Assembly (NCBI RefSeq): GCF_900155685.1
Contig: NZ_LT732548.1
Location: forward strand, 3,712,686-3,776,685
Length of the DNA: 64,000 bases
DNA from: Paenibacillus bouchesdurhonensis
GTDB taxonomy: Bacteria; Bacillota; Bacilli; Paenibacillales; Paenibacillaceae
Reading direction: 5' to 3'
A model generated the notes under the pieces. That model saw only the letters and a list, made by a program, of their open reading frames with translations. It was not told where the DNA came from and ran no database searches. Position numbers and translations under genes: made by a program. Shown here in pieces: positions 15,950 to 25,611 of the stretch (its first letter is position 1; every line of letters starts with the position of its first letter).

Positions 15950-17929
15950 TTAGCTTCGCTGCTGCACAATTTTCTCGGCCAGCTCATTTAAATACGTCCA
16001 ACGATCCATGAGCCGCTCGAGCTCAGCCTCTGCCTCCTGCTGCTCCGTCATCAGCTCCTGCAGCCTGGCTGCATCACTGGCTGCTTGCTCCATCGCTGCA
16101 GCGATATCGGTGAGCCGCTGTTCTGCAGCTTCAACAAGCTCGTCGATCGCCTCATATTCCCGCTGTTCATTATAGCTAAACTTCACTTTCTCTACGCGGG
16201 ATTGATCTTTATGACTTCCTGTACCGGCTGCTTTCCCGCTCGTGCTATCAGAAGCGGATGCCGCCGAGAAGGCTTCCTTGCTCTTGGCAGCCCCCTCTCC
16301 CTTAGCTGATCCAGCACTTGAGCTTTTGGCAAGCTGCTGAAGCCGCTCTTCATAATCGCTATAATCGCCGACATGGACGGCAACAACACCCTCGCCCTCA
16401 AAGGCCATAATTTTATCCACCGTACGATCCAAGAAATAGCGATCATGGGACACAACGAACACGGCACCAGGGAATTCATCCAGATAAGCTTCCAGCACTG
16501 TCAGCGTCTGGATGTCGAGATCATTCGTCGGCTCATCCAGCAGCAGCACATTCGGAGCTCCCATCAGGACGCGGAGCAAATATAGCCTGCGCTTCTCTCC
16601 GCCCGAAAGCTTGCCTATCGGTGTCCACTGCATGGTCGGCGAGAACAGGAAGCGCTCCAGCATCTGCGCGGCTGTTATACGCGAGCCGTCAGCTGTTGTT
16701 ACGACCTCCGCCTCCTCCTTGATGTACTCGATGACCCTTTGCTTGTCATCCATCTCCTGATGCTCCTGTGTGAAAAATCCCAGCTTCACCGTTTGGCCCA
16801 GCTCAACATAGCCATGATCCGGCTCCAAGCGACCGGCGATCATATTGAGCAGCGTCGATTTGCCGCTGCCGTTCGGGCCGACAATGCCGACGCGATCCCC
16901 TGGAACAGCGGTATAGTTCAACTCCTCGATCAAAAGCCGATCCCCGACGGACTTCCTCAACTCAGAAATCTCCACAATTCTTCGTCCAAGCCGGGTCGAG
17001 GCTACCGAAATATCGAGCTGGTCGCTCTTATACTCCGTCCTCTCCTCTTGCAGCTTCTCGAACCGTTCTATTCTTGCTTTCTGTTTTGTCGTTCTTGCCC
17101 TTGCGCCTCGCTTGATCCAGGCCAGCTCAGTGCGCAGCAGATTTTGCCGTTTCTGCTCGGCTGAAGCTTCCCGCTCCTCGCGTTCGCTCTTCAGCTCAAG
17201 GAAACGGCTGTAATTCGCCTCATAGCGAAACAGACGTCCATGATCCAGCTCCAGCATGACATTGCATACCCGATCCAGGAAATAACGATCATGTGTAATA
17301 AGGAGCAGGGCTCCGCGGCGTCTCTGCAAATAAGACTCCAGCCAGGCGACCGACTCGTTATCGATATGGTTCGTCGGCTCATCCAGAATAAGCAGCTCAG
17401 AGGGGATAATAAGCGCCGAGGCGAGAGCAATCCGTTTCCGCTGTCCGCCGGACAGCTCCCCAACCTTAGCCCCAAAATCGGTAATCCCTAGCTTAGACAG
17501 CACGCTTTTCGCTTCACTTTCCAAACTCCAAGCCTGAAGCCGATCCATCTCTTGGCTCAATCTCATCACTTCGGCCGACAGGTGCTCATCCGCAGGATTC
17601 AATTCAAGCTTATCAACCGACTTCATATATTCGAATACCGTTTGCAGCAATGGATCGCCGCCCTGGAACACCTGCCGCAGCACCGTCGCCTCTGGATCAA
17701 AATCCGGATTCTGAGGCAGGCAGGCGATCCGCACATCGTTGTTCACGGCGACACGGCCGGAATCAGGCGCCTCAAGTCCCGCAACAATGCGCAGGAAGGT
17801 GGACTTCCCTGTTCCATTTACGCCGATCACGCCGATCTTGTCATACTCTTCCATACCGAAAGAAGCATCATTAAATAGAATCTTATCCCCGTAGCTTTTC
17901 GATATTTGTTCAATCGTCAAAATATTCAT
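15950..17929 (-). CDS. ABC-F family ATPase (Uup/YfmR-like)
   Basis: Soluble twin-ATPase that acts on the ribosome rather than in transport; Uup/YfmR relatives help stalled ribosomes. Of 659 residues, domain 1 (1-250) has Walker A GVNGTGKST (36-44), signature LSGGQRKR and LILDEPTNHID. The P-site tRNA-interaction linker (about 250-310) contains the basic AWIKRGARARTTKQKARIERF. Domain 2 (about 320-540) has GPNGSGKST, LSGGEKRR and LLLDEPTNDLD. A C-terminal coiled coil of the Uup type (about 590-655) follows a Ser/Ala-rich linker. No membrane domain. I cannot separate housekeeping Uup from an antibiotic-protection ABC-F by sequence alone, but the coiled-coil tail favours Uup. Confidence 0.92.
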   Translation of the reverse strand: MNILTIEQISKSYGDKILFNDASFGMEEYDKIGVIGVNGTGKSTFLRIVAGLEAPDSGRVAVNNDVRIACLPQNPDFDPEATVLRQVFQGGDPLLQTVFEYMKSVDKLELNPADEHLSAEVMRLSQEMDRLQAWSLESEAKSVLSKLGITDFGAKVGELSGGQRKRIALASALIIPSELLILDEPTNHIDNESVAWLESYLQRRRGALLLITHDRYFLDRVCNVMLELDHGRLFRYEANYSRFLELKSEREEREASAEQKRQNLLRTELAWIKRGARARTTKQKARIERFEKLQEERTEYKSDQLDISVASTRLGRRIVEISELRKSVGDRLLIEELNYTAVPGDRVGIVGPNGSGKSTLLNMIAGRLEPDHGYVELGQTVKLGFFTQEHQEMDDKQRVIEYIKEEAEVVTTADGSRITAAQMLERFLFSPTMQWTPIGKLSGGEKRRLYLLRVLMGAPNVLLLDEPTNDLDIQTLTVLEAYLDEFPGAVFVVSHDRYFLDRTVDKIMAFEGEGVVAVHVGDYSDYEERLQQLAKSSSAGSAKGEGAAKSKEAFSAASASDSTSGKAAGTGSHKDQSRVEKVKFSYNEQREYEAIDELVEAAEQRLTDIAAAMEQAASDAARLQELMTEQQEAEAELERLMDRWTYLNELAEKIVQQRS

Positions 17930-17995
17930 TTTGTTCCCTACTTTGCATAAATTACGTATTTATCAACTGCCAGCTTACACCATTTGAACAGCTCG

Positions 17996-18838
17996 TCAAC
18001 CGAGTCCAGCTTTCTGCACAACCTCAATTAGCCATGTTCCCAGAACTAGAGCAATACCTCCCGCCGCGAGGGAGCTGATCATATTTACCATATCATTATT
18101 CAACCACTTCAAGCCCCGCAGAGGAACTGTATTCGCATCGCAATGTCTAGTCACCTCTACGCTGCGCCCGCAGACAAGGCAGCGATACATGCTTTGCAGC
18201 GTAGCCCCTAAATAAGAGTCCAGCATCGCCCCGGCAAAGCCGGACAAGCTGCCGATCATCATCCAATAGAAAAGCGGCAAATATATATATGAGGTCAGAC
18301 CACTCCAGATGATTAGCAGCCAGCCAGCCCCTCCAATGATCGCCGCTCCTGCTAAAGCTGCTGTACTGCCAAGCAAAGACACTCCTCCAGATGTACCGGG
18401 GGATAAAGGCTTCCCATTCACGATCGACCTCGGCGGCTTCCGACTAAGGCTGCCCCATTCCGTTGCCCAAGTATCCGCGGTGACCGAGGCCATCACACCG
18501 ACAAAAAATAAAGCCCATCCCGGGTTAGGCCAAAGCGCGTTGCCTACGCAGGCAGCCATCCCGAGCCCTCCGTTAGCCATCACTTGTGCAGCATCTCTCT
18601 TGCCCGATTTTGCATAGCTTTTCTCGGTCTCCCGCTTTTGATCTGCTTTCAGCTTGGAGAATACGCTCGATGAAACAAAGAAAAGCAGCAAGATGCCAAA
18701 CCAAAACAAATTTCCAGCCCCGAAATATACCGTACCCATCACCGCAGCGGCGATCATGCCCGACAAGCTGAGCGATCTTTTCCAGTAGGCTGCTGCTGAT
18801 ACGGCAATCGCGCAAATAGCTCCTATGATCCAGTTCAT
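17996..18838 (-). CDS. DUF92 family membrane protein
   Basis: Polytopic membrane protein of 280 residues (TMEM19/DUF92 family; plant and cyanobacterial relatives act in phytyl-phosphate metabolism, the Firmicute role is unknown). About seven hydrophobic segments. Family landmarks are KLKADQKRETEKSYAKSGKRDAAQVMANGG (about 62-90), ASVTADTWATEWG (about 120), TSGGVS and GAMLDSYLGATLQ (about 204). Near the C-terminus RCLVCGRSVEVTRHC is a Cys-rich loop. Its ATG overlaps the stop of the FAH gene by four bases (ATGA), so the two are translationally coupled. Confidence 0.85.
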   Translation of the reverse strand: MNWIIGAICAIAVSAAAYWKRSLSLSGMIAAAVMGTVYFGAGNLFWFGILLLFFVSSSVFSKLKADQKRETEKSYAKSGKRDAAQVMANGGLGMAACVGNALWPNPGWALFFVGVMASVTADTWATEWGSLSRKPPRSIVNGKPLSPGTSGGVSLLGSTAALAGAAIIGGAGWLLIIWSGLTSYIYLPLFYWMMIGSLSGFAGAMLDSYLGATLQSMYRCLVCGRSVEVTRHCDANTVPLRGLKWLNNDMVNMISSLAAGGIALVLGTWLIEVVQKAGLG

Positions 18839-19485
18839 ATTGATGAAGTTGAAACAGAGCCAAGCTGGATGTTACAGCTGCCCAGAACCTGTCCGGCGTA
18901 AACCAGCTCCAGCTTGTCTCCGTTGGCTACAGGCCCTACTCCCTCTGGTGTTCCCGTAAAAATTAAATCGCCTTCGCCTAGTCCATAGTTCTTCGCGACA
19001 TAATCAACGATTTGCTGCAAGGAAAAAATCATATTGCCGATGTTGCCCTGTTGAACGACTTCACCGTTCTTGCGAAGCGCAAAATTTTCCCTAGCCGTAT
19101 CTGCCTCCCCGGGAAAAGCAATATAAGGCGTCATAGGCGCCGAGTTCAAGAAAGCTTTGGCCGCCGTCCAGGGGTGTCCCTTGTCCTTCAGCTTGTTCTG
19201 GACATCGCGAAGCGTAAAGTCGATACCGAAGGCAATAACATCTACGAGGTCATCGACTTTCATTCCAGGCTGATAATCCCGGCCTATGCGCAGAACAAGC
19301 TCAGCCTCATAGTGAACTTCCCCGCGCCCTTCCGGCAGACCGATCGTACTGCCATCCATCGGCACAACCGCATGGGAAGGCTTCATAAAAATCATCGGTT
19401 CGGACGGGACATCATTGCCGAGCTCCGCAATGTGCAGGCGGTAATTCCGTCCAACACAATATATATTTCTGATTAATTGTTTCAT
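18835..19485 (-). CDS. Fumarylacetoacetate hydrolase (FAH) family protein
   Basis: Cytosolic Mg/Mn-dependent C-C hydrolase, decarboxylase or isomerase of the FAH superfamily, 216 residues, a single FAH domain. Metal ligands are in HYEAELVLRIG (about 58: E-x-E) and the later FGIDFTLRDVQ (Asp); LIFTGTPEGVGP (about 175) is the hallmark glycine-rich segment. Members range from acylpyruvate hydrolase to oxaloacetate decarboxylase, so the substrate cannot be fixed here. First gene of a coupled pair with the DUF92 gene (four-base overlap). Confidence 0.9.
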   Translation of the reverse strand: MKQLIRNIYCVGRNYRLHIAELGNDVPSEPMIFMKPSHAVVPMDGSTIGLPEGRGEVHYEAELVLRIGRDYQPGMKVDDLVDVIAFGIDFTLRDVQNKLKDKGHPWTAAKAFLNSAPMTPYIAFPGEADTARENFALRKNGEVVQQGNIGNMIFSLQQIVDYVAKNYGLGEGDLIFTGTPEGVGPVANGDKLELVYAGQVLGSCNIQLGSVSTSSI

Positions 19486-19536
19486 CGAAAGCAGCGCCTC
19501 CTAAAGTTCAAATCCTAGAAAGCTCCTAGCCTCAGT

Positions 19537-20262
19537 TTAAAGCATGGCATCCTGCCATACATCGGGACGATTCGTGCAAATAAGTATATCTTCATGCAGG
19601 GCCGCAACACGGCGCATTGTCCGTGCGTCATCGATCGTCCAAGCCATAACGTTCATCCCCAGCTTCGCGGCCCGAGAAGCCAAATCCGCGCTTAAATAAC
19701 GATGGCTGATGGAGAGAAAAGAACAGCGCAGCAGTTCCAGCCGCAACAGCAAATCCTTTGGCTTGCCTTCAATAATGAGCCCGGTGTGAATGCCGCGCGC
19801 AATTTCTTTTATTTTAGCCAATATTCGCGGTTCAAAGGAGGTCAGCACCACATCATGCTCCATCCGATACCGTTTGATCGCAGCCACCACTTTTTCTTCG
19901 ATCCCCGGGTATAAGTTCCCTCGAGTTTTTATTTCAATATTGGCCCGGAGCCGCCCGCATACGCCCTTTAGGAACTCATCCAGTGTGATCAGACGTTCTC
20001 CTTTGAATACTTTGGATTTCCAGCTGCCGGCATCGAGCCGCTTCAACTCCTCCAGCGTCTTCTCCTTCACTGGCCCGCGCCCATCCGTCGTCCGATTCAA
20101 GGTGAAATCATGAATCAGTATGGGAACGCCATCCTTGGTCAATTGCACGTCTACTTCCACCCACTGCACATACGGAATTTGCATGGCCATACGCACTGAG
20201 GCCATCGTATTCTCAGGAGCCTTGCCTGAGAAGCCCCGGTGAGCCACACATAAGTTGTTCAT
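19537..20262 (-). CDS. Glycerophosphodiester phosphodiesterase
   Basis: TIM-barrel GDPD of 241 residues, splitting glycerophosphodiesters to glycerol-3-phosphate plus alcohol. Motifs: AHRGFSGKAPENT (7-19, His and Asn-Thr of the active site), VEVDVQLTKDGVPILIHD (about 35-52, metal Glu/Asp and second His) and ANIEIKT (about 107, catalytic Glu/Lys). No signal peptide, so it is probably intracellular and acts on deacylated phospholipid or teichoic-acid-derived material. It lies between the FAH gene (51 bp) and the CapA-like gene (74 bp) on the same strand. Confidence 0.93.
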   Translation of the reverse strand: MNNLCVAHRGFSGKAPENTMASVRMAMQIPYVQWVEVDVQLTKDGVPILIHDFTLNRTTDGRGPVKEKTLEELKRLDAGSWKSKVFKGERLITLDEFLKGVCGRLRANIEIKTRGNLYPGIEEKVVAAIKRYRMEHDVVLTSFEPRILAKIKEIARGIHTGLIIEGKPKDLLLRLELLRCSFLSISHRYLSADLASRAAKLGMNVMAWTIDDARTMRRVAALHEDILICTNRPDVWQDAML

Positions 20263-20336
20263 TTCTAGAGGCCTCCTTCAGCAATTCGTAACCTTTCATT
20301 TGTACGCGCCGATGACATAAAAAAATTAGGAAATAA

Positions 20337-21668
20337 TTACCCTTCAATCATACTGCGCACATGTCCATGGCTATCAATGCTAATGTCCTTCGACAAGCTC
20401 TCTACTTTCTTTAGCAGTTGAATCCCTTCCTCACCCTTTAATGGAATGGGCTGGCCGATCTCCGTGCGGAAAGGGAGCAATTTCATTTGGCAATCGCCCT
20501 GCTTCGTACATTTCGCTTCAAATACCGCGGTGTCCCAAGTATCTGGGGCTGTTGACTTTTTAGTAAAAATAAAATTCCCCGTACTATAGGCTATCCATTT
20601 GCCCTTGTATCGTTCCAAGCCCTGCAACACATGGGGGTGGCCGCCGATGATCAGATCAGCTCCAGCATCAACAAAGCTGTGCGCCAGGGATGTCTGGTGC
20701 TTCTCCAGCTCTGTCGTTCGTTCTTTCCCCCAATGGGTAACGACGATCACGAGATCGGCATTCTCCCGAGCGCCTTGTACCGCTTTGACAGCCTCTTTAG
20801 GATCATAAGCCACGGCCAGGCCAGGCTTGTTCTTCCCGGCAGCCCAGTCTGCGTGAGGGATAACCCGGCTAAATCCGCAGAGAGCAATTTTAATCCCCTT
20901 GCGCTCCAGGTAAACTGGAGCATAAGCATCCTGCCTATTTTTCCCTGCCCCAAAATAATGAATCTTATTGTCGTTTAAATGCTTCATCGTATCGAGCAGG
21001 CCTTCGAGGCCTTGATCCAGCGTATGATTATTCGCTAAATTCACAGCATCTACCCCAGCTTCATGCATCGAGGGCAGCGCCTTAGGCGATGCCTTGAAAA
21101 CGAATGATTTATCTTCCGCCGGCGTACCGCGATCCGTGACCGGAGTCTCCAGATTAAGCACGCTTAGATCGTCGCTAACGAACAAGTCACGAACATAATT
21201 ATAAGGATAATGATACCCTTCCTTCTCCAGTTTCGATGCGACGCTTCCCGAGAAAATCGTATCTCCGGCAAAATGAAGATGAACTGTCTCCACATGTTCA
21301 TGATCCTCGAACAAAGGCGGGTGCCCCTCATCAGCAGGAGGTATAATCTGATCCGTTCCTTCGTCTATTTCGTCAGCAGCCTGATGGCCGTTCTGCTCCG
21401 GGGCAGGCTGAGGACTCCCTTCATCCGCCTTCGAAATGTCGCTGCTCCCAGCAGGTTCCTCCGATGAGTAGTCTGCGGGATATTCCAAAGATGCCGGATC
21501 ATCGCTTCTCCCGCCGCTCGGCGCATTGCGTTCTTCAACGAAATAATAGGCGCCTAAGGCGATGATCGCGATGATGAGAGACACATTAAGTGTAAGCCAG
21601 AAACGGCTATACCTGCGCTGTTTCTCCTGTTTTTTTGCCCGATATTTCTCTGATCTTGGTGGATACAT
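20337..21668 (-). CDS. CapA family protein (PGA_cap metallophosphoesterase-like), membrane-anchored
   Basis: Predicted membrane-anchored extracellular protein of 443 residues related to CapA/PgsA. A basic N-tail and one transmembrane helix (about 26-48, LTLNVSLIIAIIALGAYYFV) are followed by a low-complexity acidic linker and the calcineurin-like domain (about 135-430). Visible motifs are HFAGDTIFSG, LNLETPVTD, NLANNHTLDQG, VVTHWGKE and IGGHPHVLQG. PgsA/CapA proteins take part in poly-gamma-glutamate production, but no capB/capC partners are here, so an independent role is possible. Start 21668 is chosen for AAAGGAGT seven bases upstream; the frame from 21710 has no site. Confidence 0.88.
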   Translation of the reverse strand: MYPPRSEKYRAKKQEKQRRYSRFWLTLNVSLIIAIIALGAYYFVEERNAPSGGRSDDPASLEYPADYSSEEPAGSSDISKADEGSPQPAPEQNGHQAADEIDEGTDQIIPPADEGHPPLFEDHEHVETVHLHFAGDTIFSGSVASKLEKEGYHYPYNYVRDLFVSDDLSVLNLETPVTDRGTPAEDKSFVFKASPKALPSMHEAGVDAVNLANNHTLDQGLEGLLDTMKHLNDNKIHYFGAGKNRQDAYAPVYLERKGIKIALCGFSRVIPHADWAAGKNKPGLAVAYDPKEAVKAVQGARENADLVIVVTHWGKERTTELEKHQTSLAHSFVDAGADLIIGGHPHVLQGLERYKGKWIAYSTGNFIFTKKSTAPDTWDTAVFEAKCTKQGDCQMKLLPFRTEIGQPIPLKGEEGIQLLKKVESLSKDISIDSHGHVRSMIEG

Positions 21669-21789
21669 CGTAAACTCCTTTAAACATGGTTCAAGCTCAT
21701 GATTGAACACTCATTATATTACTCTCTTCATCAATGGAGAGCAAAATCATTGCACCAATGATTTTATTATATCAGGTAACCTGAAATAA

Positions 21790-21827
21790 ATAGAACCCTT
21801 CGCCTATTTTCAAGCGAAAGGGTTCCT
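21790..21827 (-). terminator. Terminator of the hem operon
   Basis: On the minus strand GAACCCTTTCGC pairs with GCGAAGGGTTC (one bulge), then TATTTATTTC; it starts about 15 bases after the hemY stop. Confidence 0.85.
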
Positions 21828-21839
21828 GATTCGTATTGA

Positions 21840-23267
21840 TTATTTCTGAACGACAAGCTTATCTGCCATTTGCTCGGCCATTTCCTTAGCTTGGCGAATG
21901 CAATCCGGAAGGCCGACTCCATCAAAAGCCGCTCCAGTAGCATAAACGCCCGGCAGCTCTCGATTCAACCTATCCCGAAATTCGGCAATATGCTGTAAAT
22001 GATGCACAGGATACTGCGGCATGGACTTCGGCAAGCGGGTAATCTCTACGAACAACGGCTCTGCCGTAATATTCATAAGCTCCCGTAAATCCTTCCGGAC
22101 AAGCTCTATCAGATCCGCGTCCGGATAAGACACCTTCTCCTCATCGCCAAAGCGTCCGACATAGCAGCGAAGGAGCATCTTATCCTCAGGGCTTGTGTGC
22201 AGCCATTTGACGCCAGTCCATGTGCATGCCGTAATATTGCGCCCCTCCTTACGGGGAACTAAGAAGCCGGAGCCGTCAAACGATCCGCTTACGTCCTCAC
22301 GCTCGAAAGCCAGCACGACGTTCGCTACGGAAACGTAATTAATCGCATCCAGCTCGCTTACGTCTACGAGCGGGCGCAGCAAATCAGCAGCGGCAAAGGC
22401 CGGTGTTGTCACAACAACATCATCGGCGAAAATCCGTTCTCCGGAAGCGAGAACAACCGTATAGCCTGCTTGATCATTGCCGGTATGTTCAATGGAGCTT
22501 ACCTTCGTTTCCAACCGCTGCCCGACATCGTCCAAATCATGTACAAGGGCATGGACAAGACTTTGCAGCCCTTGACGGAAGGTTAGGAAGGCGCTTTTTT
22601 TCGTACCGGTATGCGTCTCTACAGGCTTCTTGCCTGTCATCATTCCTTTGATCAGGCTGCCGTATTTCCGCTCCATTTCTCCAAATTGCGGAAACGTCGA
22701 TTGCAGGCTGAGACGGTAAGTATCCCCGGCATAAATACCCGCTAACAGAGGCTCTGTCATATTGCTTAGCACTTCCGCTCCGAGTCGCCGCTCGATGAAA
22801 TCGCCAAGCGACTCATCCTCCGCGCTCTGCCGCGGCGCACGAACCAAATCCATCAATGCCCGAAACTTGCCGCGCCAGCTGACGAGCCCTGTTTTTAGAA
22901 AAGGGCCCAGCTCAGTAGGCACTCCCAACACAAGACCCGAGGGCATCGGATGGAGGCGTCCCTGATTGACGATATACGTCTTCTTGGCTTCCGGGTTTGT
23001 GGACACCAGTTCGTGGTCGATTTCGAGCTCGTGGGCCAGATCGATCATCGCTGTCTTGCGGGCCAGAAATGAATCCGGCCCTTTCTCGATGACAAAGCCG
23101 TCTCGATGAAGCGTCTCGATCTTGCCGCCGAGCACCTTATCTTTCTCCAGGATTATAATTTCCGGTTTACATCCTTTTTCTTTGTAAAATTTACGAATAT
23201 AGAAGGCTGCGCTAAGTCCGGTCAAGCCCCCGCCAACAATGACTACCTTGCGGGACGCATCGCTCAT
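21840..23267 (-). CDS. hemY: Coproporphyrinogen III/protoporphyrinogen oxidase (HemY/CgoX)
   Basis: FAD flavoprotein of haem synthesis, 475 residues. In Gram-positive bacteria this enzyme oxidises coproporphyrinogen III to coproporphyrin III. The dinucleotide-binding motif VVIVGGGLTGLSAAFY (7-22) is followed by ILEKDKVLGGKIET and EKGPDSFL (substrate-side), and the C-terminal FAD segment GVYATGAAFDGVGLPDC. Start is at 23267 (MSDASRK), seven bases after the hemH stop region; the longer frame from 23309 overlaps hemH and adds non-homologous residues. Last gene of hemE-hemH-hemY, the same order as in B. subtilis. Confidence 0.95.
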   Translation of the reverse strand: MSDASRKVVIVGGGLTGLSAAFYIRKFYKEKGCKPEIIILEKDKVLGGKIETLHRDGFVIEKGPDSFLARKTAMIDLAHELEIDHELVSTNPEAKKTYIVNQGRLHPMPSGLVLGVPTELGPFLKTGLVSWRGKFRALMDLVRAPRQSAEDESLGDFIERRLGAEVLSNMTEPLLAGIYAGDTYRLSLQSTFPQFGEMERKYGSLIKGMMTGKKPVETHTGTKKSAFLTFRQGLQSLVHALVHDLDDVGQRLETKVSSIEHTGNDQAGYTVVLASGERIFADDVVVTTPAFAAADLLRPLVDVSELDAINYVSVANVVLAFEREDVSGSFDGSGFLVPRKEGRNITACTWTGVKWLHTSPEDKMLLRCYVGRFGDEEKVSYPDADLIELVRKDLRELMNITAEPLFVEITRLPKSMPQYPVHHLQHIAEFRDRLNRELPGVYATGAAFDGVGLPDCIRQAKEMAEQMADKLVVQK

Positions 23268-23274
23268 ATTCCAT

Positions 23275-24213
23275 TCATTCCTTTGTCCAAGTGTTAAGGA
23301 TGACCTCACTTAATGTCTCCATATATAAGGGATCCGTATTTAAAGAATCGATGCGTTCAAGACGAATGTCAAGCTCCTTGGCAATCGTCTTGGCCTCGAT
23401 ATCCAAATCATACAGCACTTCCAAATGATCAGATACGAAGCCTACCGGGGCTACGAGCACATCCTCGACCTGTTCTTGGCTAAGAGTGCGAAGCGTATCT
23501 AGAATATCCGGCCCCAGCCAAGGCTCTGCCGTACGGCCAGCGCTTTGCCAGGTGAATTGCCAGGAAGTCACCCCTGCCTGCTCCGCGACAGCGGCAGATG
23601 TCTCTAACAGCTGATCTTGGTAGGGATCACCCATCGCAAGAATTTTCTCAGGCAAGCTGTGCGCGCTGAACAATACTTTGACTTTGCTTCTCTCGGCGCC
23701 CGCCTCCTCGAACAGATCGAGCTTGCGGGATACACGATCCGCAAAAGCCTGAATCAGCTTCGGATGAACATGGTAGCTGTTAATGAACTTCATGTTGATG
23801 CCGCATTCTTCCGCCTTCGCCTCGGCACGCTTAACATAACCGCCAACGCTCATAACCGAATAATGCGGGGCAAGGACAATACCAATCGCTTCCGTAATGC
23901 CGTCCTCGGCCATTTGAGCTACCCCATCCTCAATAAATGGACGGGCATGCTTCAAGCCCTGGTAGCACACAAATTGCTGATCCTGGTTCGGATTCAAGCG
24001 GGTTAGCGTCTCTTGAAGAGCCGCTACCTGACTGTCCGTGTTGGCTCGCAGCGGAAATACTCCCCCTACGATGGCCTCGTAACGATCTTTAAGCTCTTGC
24101 AATTGTTCTTCCGTAGGCGGATGCCCCCGGCGAATATGGGTATAGTACTGCTCTACTTGATCCAGGCTCTCCGGTGTTCCGTAAGACATGACTAATACAC
24201 CTATTTTGTTCAC
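23275..24213 (-). CDS. hemH: Coproporphyrin ferrochelatase (HemH/CpfC)
   Basis: Inserts Fe(II) into coproporphyrin III in the Gram-positive haem pathway; about 312 residues, as in B. subtilis (310). Landmarks: IGVLVMSYGTPESLDQVEQYYTHIRRG near the N-terminus, IVLAPHYS with the metal-binding His, FSAHSLPEK and LGPDILDTL, and PVGFVSDHLEVLYDLD with the acidic residues of the metal site. I start it at GTG 24213 (fMet-NKIGVLV) because AGAGGTGAAG lies just upstream and homologues begin there; the ATG frame from 24273 adds 20 unmatched residues. It overlaps nothing and leads straight into hemY. Confidence 0.95.
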   Translation of the reverse strand: MNKIGVLVMSYGTPESLDQVEQYYTHIRRGHPPTEEQLQELKDRYEAIVGGVFPLRANTDSQVAALQETLTRLNPNQDQQFVCYQGLKHARPFIEDGVAQMAEDGITEAIGIVLAPHYSVMSVGGYVKRAEAKAEECGINMKFINSYHVHPKLIQAFADRVSRKLDLFEEAGAERSKVKVLFSAHSLPEKILAMGDPYQDQLLETSAAVAEQAGVTSWQFTWQSAGRTAEPWLGPDILDTLRTLSQEQVEDVLVAPVGFVSDHLEVLYDLDIEAKTIAKELDIRLERIDSLNTDPLYMETLSEVILNTWTKE

Positions 24214-24349
24214 AATTATCTTCACCTCTGTCTTTGTCTTTAAAGGCGTGTCCAAAATTCCAGCCGATATCATGATGCCAATTGAACCGCCTTAGTACAT
24301 CTTCCTCATCTAGCTCTAGATCGCTTGAATTGCTTCACTCGCACTTCGT

Positions 24350-25411
24350 CTATATCGTCTGCAGCTTCTGACGAGCAATGGCTTCGGCAGAATAATTATG
24401 AACATATTCTGTCAGCTCGCGGAGTTTATCCAACGAAGCTTCCGGGAATAGACCATGTCCCAGATTAAATATAAATCCTGGCGACTCGACACCCTGATCT
24501 ATGATTTCCTGGGCATACTCTTTAATAACATCCATTGGACCAGTTAATACTAATGGATCTAAGTTGCCTTGGATAGCATACTTTCCGCCAAGCCGGCGGC
24601 GGCCTTCGCGAATCGGAACGCGCCAGTCTAAACCGATCACATTCACCTGGAGGTCAGTTAGCGTCGGCAGCAGTTCCCCTGAGCTAACGCCCGGGAAATA
24701 AATTTTCGGTACGTTCAGATCCTGCAGCTCGGCAAAAATTCGCTGAATCGTCGGCAGCACGTAAATTTGAAAATCCTTAGCGGACAAAGCGCCTACCCAA
24801 CTGTCAAACAGCTGAAATGCCTTCCCTCCGTGCTTAATATGAGCACGCAAATAAGTGATGACCATGTCTCCAAGCTTCTCCATCAGCTTGTGCCACAGCT
24901 GCGGCTCACCGTACATTAAGCTCTTAGTTCGGATGTAGTTCTTTGAAGGGCGACCCTCAATCAAATAGCTAGCCAGTGTAAAAGGAGCTCCCGCAAACGT
25001 AATGAGCGGAACGTCCAGTTCTTTGTCCAAAATCGAAATCGTCTTCAGGATGTGGGATAGATCCTTGTCTACATCAATCGGCTTCAGCCGCTCAATATCT
25101 TCTTTCGTACGTATCGGATTATGGATGACAGGTCCAACATCCTTGACAATATCAAAATCAATTCCGATAGAAGCAACCGGATTCATAATATCTGAATATA
25201 GAATGGCGGCATCCACGCCCAGCTTTTTTACCGGCATAAGCGTAACTTCAGCGGCAAGCTCAGGCTGAAGGCAAATTTCAAGCAAGCTATACTTCTCCTT
25301 GATCTTGCGATACTCCGGATCGTATCTCCCCGCCTGGCGCATATACCAGACAGGAGTACGATCCACTTCCTGCCCGAGACAGGCACGAATAAACCGATCA
25401 TTATAACTCAT
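24350..25411 (-). CDS. hemE: Uroporphyrinogen decarboxylase
   Basis: Removes four acetate carboxyls of uroporphyrinogen III to give coproporphyrinogen III; cytosolic TIM barrel of 353 residues (family length). The signature PVWYMRQAGRYDPEYR (20-35) with substrate-binding arginines, LYSDIMNP with the catalytic Asp (about 72), AGAPFTLASYLIEG, and FNLGHGLFPEA near the C-terminus are intact. First gene of hemE-hemH-hemY; 136 bp separate it from hemH. Confidence 0.97.
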   Translation of the reverse strand: MSYNDRFIRACLGQEVDRTPVWYMRQAGRYDPEYRKIKEKYSLLEICLQPELAAEVTLMPVKKLGVDAAILYSDIMNPVASIGIDFDIVKDVGPVIHNPIRTKEDIERLKPIDVDKDLSHILKTISILDKELDVPLITFAGAPFTLASYLIEGRPSKNYIRTKSLMYGEPQLWHKLMEKLGDMVITYLRAHIKHGGKAFQLFDSWVGALSAKDFQIYVLPTIQRIFAELQDLNVPKIYFPGVSSGELLPTLTDLQVNVIGLDWRVPIREGRRRLGGKYAIQGNLDPLVLTGPMDVIKEYAQEIIDQGVESPGFIFNLGHGLFPEASLDKLRELTEYVHNYSAEAIARQKLQTI

Positions 25412-25611
25412 GTAAGCAAGCCCCCAATATTTAAAATTTCCCTACATTACATTATGCCCTTTTTAAAAGTAAGTAACAACTATCACACCCCGACTACCGA
25501 TGACAATACTATGACATCCTCTATCGGGATACTTAAGTTAGTATGATATAATTAATTCGTTTGTGGAAAATATTATACACAGGCTAGATCGTACAGAAAG
25601 GAAGTGAAAAA

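Noticed and set aside
20337..21668. Poly-gamma-glutamate capsule operon
   Set aside because: Only a CapA-like gene is present; no capB, capC or capE neighbours.
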